Shown here piece by piece: positions 59,037 through 64,000 of a stretch of DNA of 64,000 bases. The DNA lies in the NCBI RefSeq assembly GCF_014648435.1, contig NZ_BMRC01000025.1:79205-143204 (forward strand). The letters run 5' to 3'. Every line of letters begins with the position of its first letter. Position 1 is the stretch's first letter. Origin of the DNA: Nonomuraea spiralis. GTDB lineage: Bacteria; Actinomycetota; Actinomycetes; Streptosporangiales; Streptosporangiaceae. Position numbers and translations under genes: made by a program. Below the pieces are notes generated by a model. The model had not been told where the DNA came from, made no database searches, and worked only from the letters and a program-made list of their open reading frames with translations.

Positions 59037-59297
59037 ATGCCCGACTCCGGCTGGGACGATTCCCTGCTCCCCCGAGAGCGCGAGGTGCTGGCCCTGATGG
59101 CCGACGGCTGGTCCAACACCGGCATCGCCGACCAGTTATATGTGTCGCTGAGCGCGGTCGAGAAGCACGTCACCGCGGTGTTCGCCAAGCTCGGGCTGCC
59201 CGCGTCGGCGGCCGGCAACCGCCGGGTCCTGGCGGTGCTGCACTACCTCGCGGCGACCGGCCGGACCGGCGAGCGGGCCGGCGAACGACGGCCCTGA
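59037..59297 (+). CDS. Stand-alone LuxR/GerE-type HTH protein
   Basis: An 86 aa protein containing only a LuxR-type HTH: LLPREREVLALMADGWSNTGIADQLYVSLSAVEKHVTAVFAKLGL. It lacks the receiver domain found in the otherwise similar regulator at 22874. GAGGAGG before ATG 59037 shows that it can be translated alone. It may be a GerE-like single-domain regulator or the remainder of a response regulator. It lies between the two arms of the 25 bp inverted repeat. Confidence 0.75.
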   Translation: MPDSGWDDSLLPREREVLALMADGWSNTGIADQLYVSLSAVEKHVTAVFAKLGLPASAAGNRRVLAVLHYLAATGRTGERAGERRP

Positions 59298-59361
59298 CCG
59301 GGGGTGGGGGAAACCGTACAGTCGCCGGCCGGAGCTTGCCGTACGACGGCCCAGCGGCTTG

Positions 59362-59386
59362 AATCCTGGCCATGCGGTCAAAAATC
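59362..59386. repeat. Right arm of a 25 bp inverted repeat spanning a start codon
   Basis: It begins AATCCTGGCCATGCGGTC and includes the TetR gene ATG at 59372. It is identical to the complement of 58937-58961. Confidence 0.9.
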
Positions 59387-60001
59387 GATCAGGTCGGCCA
59401 GAACAAGGCCTCGTTCATCGAGGAGGCCCGGCGACGGCAGATCGTGGAGGGCGCCATCTCCACCATCGCCAGCGCCGGGCTGCCACAGGCGTCGCTGGCC
59501 CGGATCGCCCAGGACGTCGGCGTCAGCAGAGGCGTGATCTCCTACCATTTCGCCGGCAAGGACGAACTGATCCAGCAGGTCGTCAATGCCCTGTTCGCCG
59601 AGACCAACCGGTTCATCAAGGCCCGGGTGGACCGGGCACCGGACGCCCCGCACCGGCTGCGTGCCTTCATCGAGGCCAGCTTCGAGTTCATGGCGGCCAA
59701 CCGCGCCAACTTCGTCGCGCTGGTGGACATCTGGGGCAGTTTCGGGTCACCGGAGGCCAAACGCCGTTTCAACGCCGACATGTACGACCCGTGCCGCCGC
59801 CACCTGGAGGGCATCCTGCGGCGCGGCCAGGAGAACGGCGACTTCCGCGACTTCTCGCCACGTACGCTGGCCGCCACCGTCCAGGGCGCGATCGACGGCG
59901 TGATGCTCCAGTGGGTCTTCGACGAGGCGGCCGTCGACCTGGCCGACTGCGCCGCCGAGCTGGCGATGATGTTCGACATGGCCACCCGGCGGCGGGCGTG
60001 A
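59372..60001 (+). CDS. TetR family regulator of an acyl-CoA operon
   Basis: A 209 aa regulator. The HTH is ISTIASAGLPQASLARIAQDVGVSRGVISYHFAGKDELIQQV (residues ~25-68), with a TetR_C_6/BetI-type C-terminal part. Its stop overlaps the GTG start of the acyl-CoA ligase gene (GTGA), so it is the first gene of the operon 59372-62369. Probably a ligand-responsive repressor of the same operon. The first residues MRSKI match those of the divergent serine hydrolase because the start regions are inverted repeats. Confidence 0.9.
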   Translation: MRSKIDQVGQNKASFIEEARRRQIVEGAISTIASAGLPQASLARIAQDVGVSRGVISYHFAGKDELIQQVVNALFAETNRFIKARVDRAPDAPHRLRAFIEASFEFMAANRANFVALVDIWGSFGSPEAKRRFNADMYDPCRRHLEGILRRGQENGDFRDFSPRTLAATVQGAIDGVMLQWVFDEAAVDLADCAAELAMMFDMATRRRA

Positions 60002-61584
60002 CCACCGCACCGCCGTCCGGCGGGCGGGCGGCCGGGGACATCGCGGGTGGCCTCGGCGGATTACTCCGGGACCGGGCCGCCGCCCACGGCGACCGGGTGT
60101 TGTTCCGCTTCGCCGGCGTCGAGACCACCGTCGCGCAGGTGGAGGAGCGGACCGACCGGCTGGCGAACGTACTGGCCGCGCGCGGCGTACGCCGGGGTGA
60201 CCGGGTCGCGGTGATGCTGGGCAACGGCGTCGGCTTCCCGGTCGCCTGGCTGGCGATCGCCAAGCTCGGCGCGGTGATCGTCCCGCTGAATCCCGGCTAC
60301 CGCAGCGCCGACCTGGCCCACGTCGTCAAGGACTCAGGCCCGGTGCTGGCCCTGGCCGGCTCGGCCGCCGCCGCCGAGGCGCTGCTGGCGCTGGACTTCG
60401 GCGAGGTCGGGCTGCTCGACCCCGCCGACGCCGGGCCCGCGCCCGAACCCGTCCGGGCCGCCGGCGCCTTCGACGCCGGTGCCGCGCTGGCCGCCGCGTC
60501 CGGCGTACGAGACCTGCCCGACGTCGGCTGGGACGACCTCGTCAACCTCCAGTACACCTCGGGCACGACCGGGTTCCCCAAGGGCTGCATGCTCACCCAC
60601 CGCTACTGGCTGCACCTGGCCGAACTCGCGGCCGACGTCGCCGCCGTCACACCGGCCGACGTGGACCTCACCGCGCAGCCCTTCTACTACATGGATCCGC
60701 AGTGGAACACGGTGTTGTGCCTGCTGACCGGCATCCCGCTGGTGATCCTGCCGCGCTTCTCGGCCTCGGGCTTCTGGCCGTCGGTACGCGACCAGGGTGT
60801 CACCTTCTTCTATGTCCTCGGCACGATGCCGTTGCTGCTGCTCAAGCAGCCGCCCGACGCCGAACTGGACCGGGCCCACCGCGTACGGCTCGTCCTGTGC
60901 TCGGGCATCACGCCCGCCCTGCACGCCACGATCGAGGAACGTTGGGGCGCGCCCTGGCGGGAGGCGTACGGCAGCACCGAGGCGGGGGTCGTGCTGGCCG
61001 TCCGGCCCGAGGACACCGCGTGCGTCGGCACCGGCGCGATGGGACGGCCCGTCCCCGGCAAGGAGGCCAGGGTCGTCCAGGAGGACGGATCCGACGCCCC
61101 GGACGGCGAGGTCGGCGAGATCGTGGTACGCGGCGAGCCGATGCTGACCGGCTACTGGAACCGGGACGAGCCGCTGCTGCGCGACGGCTGGTATCCCATG
61201 GGCGACCTCGGCTACCGGGACACACGCGGCCACTACCACCTGGTCGGGCGGCTCAAGGAGATGATCCGGCGCGGCAGCGAGAACATCGCCGCCGCCGAGG
61301 TGGAGGCGGTTCTGGCCGATCACCCGGCCGTGCGCGCCGCCGCCGTGGTCCCGGTGCCCGACGAGCTGTTCGGCGAGGAGGTCAAGGCGTTCGTCCAGGT
61401 CGCCGAGCCCGTCGAGCCGCGCGAGCTGGTGGCCTACGTCCGGGCGCGGCTGGCCGACTTCAAGACGCCGAGGTTCGTGGAGTTCGTCGAATCGTTCCCG
61501 ATGACACCGTCCGAACGCATCGCCAAGCACCTGCTGCCCGCCGTACGGGGTGGCGCCTACGACTCCCGGGAGGACCTCCGATGA
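59998..61584 (+). CDS. AMP-forming acyl-CoA ligase
   Basis: A 528 aa adenylating enzyme. Motifs are YTSGTTGFPKGCML (AMP-binding P-loop, near residue 187), EAYGSTEAGVVLAV, GWYPMGDLGYRDTRGHYHLVGRLKEMI, and PSERIAKHLL with Lys near the C-terminus. It activates a carboxylic acid as the acyl-CoA thioester. It is coupled to the TetR gene (GTGA) and to the enoyl-CoA hydratase (ATGA overlap), so the three act together. The acid could be a fatty, aromatic or carnitine-type substrate; it cannot be told from sequence. Confidence 0.9.
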   Translation: MTTAPPSGGRAAGDIAGGLGGLLRDRAAAHGDRVLFRFAGVETTVAQVEERTDRLANVLAARGVRRGDRVAVMLGNGVGFPVAWLAIAKLGAVIVPLNPGYRSADLAHVVKDSGPVLALAGSAAAAEALLALDFGEVGLLDPADAGPAPEPVRAAGAFDAGAALAAASGVRDLPDVGWDDLVNLQYTSGTTGFPKGCMLTHRYWLHLAELAADVAAVTPADVDLTAQPFYYMDPQWNTVLCLLTGIPLVILPRFSASGFWPSVRDQGVTFFYVLGTMPLLLLKQPPDAELDRAHRVRLVLCSGITPALHATIEERWGAPWREAYGSTEAGVVLAVRPEDTACVGTGAMGRPVPGKEARVVQEDGSDAPDGEVGEIVVRGEPMLTGYWNRDEPLLRDGWYPMGDLGYRDTRGHYHLVGRLKEMIRRGSENIAAAEVEAVLADHPAVRAAAVVPVPDELFGEEVKAFVQVAEPVEPRELVAYVRARLADFKTPRFVEFVESFPMTPSERIAKHLLPAVRGGAYDSREDLR

Positions 61585-62369
61585 GCACCGATCTGCGGGT
61601 ACGCCGCGCCGGCTCGGCCCTGGTGGTCGCCTTCGACCGGCCCGAGGTGCTCAACGCCTTCCGGCAGCGCACGTACGGCGAGCTGGTCGCCGTACTGGAC
61701 GAGGCCGCCCGCGACGACACGGTGGGCGCGGTGGTGCTCACCGGCACCGGCCGCGCCTTCTCGGCCGGCACCGACCTGAAGGAGGCCGGCGCGCAGTTGG
61801 CCGCGGGGTCCGACGCCGACCTGGTCGAACGGACCGCCGCGCTCCAGGACCTCACCCGCCGCTTCACCGCCCACCCCAAGGTGATCATCTCGGCGGTGAA
61901 CGGGATCGCGGTCGGCGTCGGCGTGGAGCTGGCCATCGCCAGCGACCTGCGCCTGGCCGGTCACGCCGCCTCGTTCGCGTTCAAGGAGGTGCACCGCGGG
62001 CTGTTCCCGAGCAACGGCGTCCTGTACGCGCTGCCCCGCCTGATCGGCCACGGCCGCGCGGTGGACCTGCTGCTGTCGGGCGAGACCGTCGGCGCCGCCG
62101 AGGCGTACCGCGCCGGGCTGGTGAGCCGGCTCGTCCCCGACGCCGACCTGCTCGACACGGCGCTGGAGCTGGCCGAACGCATCGCCGCCGCGGCGCCCAC
62201 CCCGGTACGCCTGATCAAGGAAGCCATGCACCGGGTCTGGGAGCTGGACCTGGAAGAGGTGCTCGACCTGGAGACCGAGGGGCTGCTGGCCTGCCTGCGC
62301 GGCCGTGACGTGCTCGAAGGCGTCCGATCCTTCGTCGAACGGCGCCCCGCCGTCTACCGCGGCAACTGA
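61581..62369 (+). CDS. Enoyl-CoA hydratase/isomerase family protein
   Basis: A 262 aa crotonase-fold enzyme. The oxyanion-hole segments are AFSAGTDLKEAG and NGIAVGVGVELAIASDLRLAGH, then FKEVHRGLFPSNGVLYALPRLIG, where the second acidic catalytic residue of hydratases is not obvious. It should act on the CoA ester made by the ligase upstream, with which it overlaps by 4 bp. A CaiD-like role on carnitine intermediates is possible but not demonstrated. Confidence 0.9.
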   Translation: MSTDLRVRRAGSALVVAFDRPEVLNAFRQRTYGELVAVLDEAARDDTVGAVVLTGTGRAFSAGTDLKEAGAQLAAGSDADLVERTAALQDLTRRFTAHPKVIISAVNGIAVGVGVELAIASDLRLAGHAASFAFKEVHRGLFPSNGVLYALPRLIGHGRAVDLLLSGETVGAAEAYRAGLVSRLVPDADLLDTALELAERIAAAAPTPVRLIKEAMHRVWELDLEEVLDLETEGLLACLRGRDVLEGVRSFVERRPAVYRGN

Positions 62370-62429
62370 CCGCCACGCGGCGGGACGCCGACCGCGCCCG
62401 CCGCCCGTACCGCCCCCGCGATCACCCGA

Positions 62430-62457
62430 GACCCCGGCCCGCCCATGGGCCGGGGTC
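62430..62457. terminator. Terminator hairpin after the acyl-CoA operon
   Basis: GACCCCGGCCC-gcccat-GGGCCGGGGTC, 11 bp perfect stem, between the hydratase stop (62369) and the permease start (62497). No T-tract; either a terminator or an attenuator. Confidence 0.65.
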
Positions 62458-62496
62458 CGATCTCCCCTATCCCAGAACAGCAGGGAGCCGAACGCC

Positions 62497-63897
62497 ATGA
62501 CCGGGCACGACAGCGGAGGATCGCTCCGCCGCGGACTCAAAAGACGACACATGACCATGATCGGGCTTGGTGGCGTCATCAGCGCCGGCCTGTTCGTCAG
62601 CAGCGGCAAGGTGATCGCCGACACCGGCCCGGCGGCGCTGGTCGCCTACGCCCTGGGCGGACTGATCGTCATCCTGGTGATGCGGATGCTCGGCGAGATG
62701 GCCGCCGCCCGGCCCTCGGCGGGTTCGTTCGCGGACTACGCCCGCACCGCCCTCGGCCCACGCGCCGGGTTCCTGGTGGGCTGGTGCTACTGGCTGTTCG
62801 CGATCGTCGCGGTCGCGTTCGAGGGCGTGGCGGGGGCCAAGCTGCTGCACTCCCTGTCCGGCGCCGTCCCGGTGTTGCCGACGGCCGTCGCGCTGCTGGC
62901 GGCGCTCACCGCCGCCAACCTGGTCTCGGTACGGTTGTTCGGCGAGACCGAGTTCTGGCTGGCCTCGGCCAAGGTCGTGGTGATCGTGGCGTTCCTCGGC
63001 GCCGGCGCGCTGTACGTCCTGGGACTGTGGCCGTCCGACGGCGCCGGGGCCGGCCTCGCCGCGCTGACCGGGCACGGCGGATTCGCCCCCAAGGGCTGGG
63101 GCGCGGTCCTCACCGCCCTCGTCACGGTGTTGTTCTCCTACTTCGGCGCGGAGATCGTCACCATCGCGGCGGCCGAGTCGGCCGAACCCGCCAAGGAGGT
63201 CGCGCGGGCCACCCTGCGGGTGGTGTGGCGGGTGCTGATCTTCTACGTCGGCTCGGTGCTGGTCATCCTGCTGATCGTGCCGTGGAACCGCGTACCGGCC
63301 AACGGCACCGACAGCCCGTTCGCCACCGCCATCGCCAGGCTCGGCGTCCCCGGCGCGGCGACCCTGATGACCTGGGTCATCCTGGTCGCGGTCGTGTCGG
63401 TGATGAACGCCGCGCTGTACGCCGCCTCGCGCGTCCTCTGCGCGATGGCCGCCCGCGGCGACGCCCCGGCCGCGGCGGCCCAGGTGCGCGCGTCCGGGGT
63501 TCCGGGGCCCGCGCTGCTCGGCGGTTCCGTGCTGGCGCTGGCCCTGATGGCCGCCGCGTTCGCGGCCGGCGACGACGCCTTCGACCTGCTGATCAACACC
63601 GCCGGGCTGCTGGTGTTGTTGCTCTACGTCTTCGTGGCGCTCAGCCAGTTGCGGTTGCGCCGCCGTATGGAGGCCGAGTCGCCCGAGTTGCTCCGGCTGC
63701 GGATGTGGGGTTTCCCCTGGTTGAGCCGGGTCGTGGTGGCGCTGCTCGTTCTGGCGTTCGCCGCTGTGGCCTCCTCCGCCGGGGCGCTCCCGGTCGTCGG
63801 CGCGGTCGCGGCGGCCGTCGGCGGCACTCTGGTCGCGTACGAGTTCAGGTCCCGCCGCAAGGAGGCCGCCGAGGCCGTCCACGTGAACAGGCTCTGA
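62497..63897 (+). CDS. Amino acid/GABA permease of the APC superfamily
   Basis: A 466 aa membrane protein with about 12 helices. The opening SLRRGLKRRHMTMIGLGGVISAGLFVSSG is the classic amino-acid-permease (AAT/GabP) entry, and LVAYALGGLIVILVMRMLGEMAAARPSAGSFADYA is its second conserved block. It is probably an importer of an amino acid or related amine. GGGAG lies upstream of ATG 62497. It follows the acyl-CoA genes but is behind a hairpin, so shared function is only possible. Confidence 0.88.
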   Translation: MTGHDSGGSLRRGLKRRHMTMIGLGGVISAGLFVSSGKVIADTGPAALVAYALGGLIVILVMRMLGEMAAARPSAGSFADYARTALGPRAGFLVGWCYWLFAIVAVAFEGVAGAKLLHSLSGAVPVLPTAVALLAALTAANLVSVRLFGETEFWLASAKVVVIVAFLGAGALYVLGLWPSDGAGAGLAALTGHGGFAPKGWGAVLTALVTVLFSYFGAEIVTIAAAESAEPAKEVARATLRVVWRVLIFYVGSVLVILLIVPWNRVPANGTDSPFATAIARLGVPGAATLMTWVILVAVVSVMNAALYAASRVLCAMAARGDAPAAAAQVRASGVPGPALLGGSVLALALMAAAFAAGDDAFDLLINTAGLLVLLLYVFVALSQLRLRRRMEAESPELLRLRMWGFPWLSRVVVALLVLAFAAVASSAGALPVVGAVAAAVGGTLVAYEFRSRRKEAAEAVHVNRL

Positions 63898-64000
63898 GCT
63901 TGTTCTTTATCCTCCGGATTGTTGTGCTAAGCGGCGGGTTGATCGTTTCCCGGACAGCAAGACGGCCTTGAGTGATCATGTGCGGTGTCGAGTCGCTACT
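63898..64000. other. Non-coding right edge
   Basis: No gene, repeat or hairpin could be supported in this last 103 bp. Confidence 0.5.

Noticed and set aside
1..64000. tRNA, rRNA, CRISPR, riboswitch, insertion sequence or prophage
   Set aside because: None of their typical structures, spaced repeats or genes was seen.

Overview
High-GC actinomycete DNA, most like the Streptosporangiales (Nonomuraea/Streptosporangium type). This is inferred from roughly 70% G+C, strong third-position GC bias, frequent GTG/TTG starts, and the density of AfsR/SARP, TetR, SigE-type and ECF regulators. No rRNA, tRNA, CRISPR array, phage module or intact insertion sequence was seen. It reads as accessory chromosome holding two separate ribosomally made, post-translationally modified peptide (RiPP) clusters set among small regulator/enzyme pairs.

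Layout. 0-8.8 kb: an MFS exporter divergent from an ArsR-type regulator; a TetR gene facing a three-gene operon (RibD/DHFR-like reductase, alpha/beta hydrolase, DUF4287) across paired operators; a frameshifted remnant; a DinB-like protein, a second ArsR-type regulator, a small secreted two-cysteine protein and an ankyrin protein. 8.9-13.7 kb (minus strand): a compact four-gene cluster, precursor - LanB glutamylation enzyme - two small LanB C-terminal-type proteins. The leader is thiopeptide-like and there is no YcaO/cyclodehydratase or LanC, which matches the pyritide class (azole-free, pyridine-cyclised peptides). 13.8-24 kb: an unknown 117 aa protein, a CPBP protease, an AfsR/SARP ATPase, two tandem serine hydrolases, and a secreted protein/histidine kinase/response regulator operon. 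24-32 kb: a secreted protein, a decayed low-GC stretch, a membrane-anchored GH5 endoglycoceramidase-like protein, MurJ, a SigE-type sigma factor with a membrane propeller protein, and a vanadium-haloperoxidase-like protein.

32.3-44.5 kb: a large SARP-ATPase regulator converges on a class IV (LanL) lanthipeptide operon: LanL, S9 prolyl-oligopeptidase-like protease, a 40 aa precursor missed by simple ORF calling, and a heterodimeric ABC exporter. All run on the minus strand with overlapping starts and stops, plus a strong hairpin just after the precursor. A second small secreted two-cysteine protein lies upstream.

44.8-64 kb: a metallopeptidase-like protein lacking its HExxH motif, a DJ-1/PfpI protein, a SigG-type ECF sigma factor behind a translationally coupled 39 aa ORF, a quinone oxidoreductase, several TetR- or MarR-controlled hydrolase/oxidoreductase pairs with clear palindromic operators, a TcmP-like methyltransferase, a protein with two fused TetR units, a serine hydrolase and a TetR gene whose start regions are inverted copies of each other, and an acyl-CoA ligase/enoyl-CoA hydratase/permease set at the right edge.
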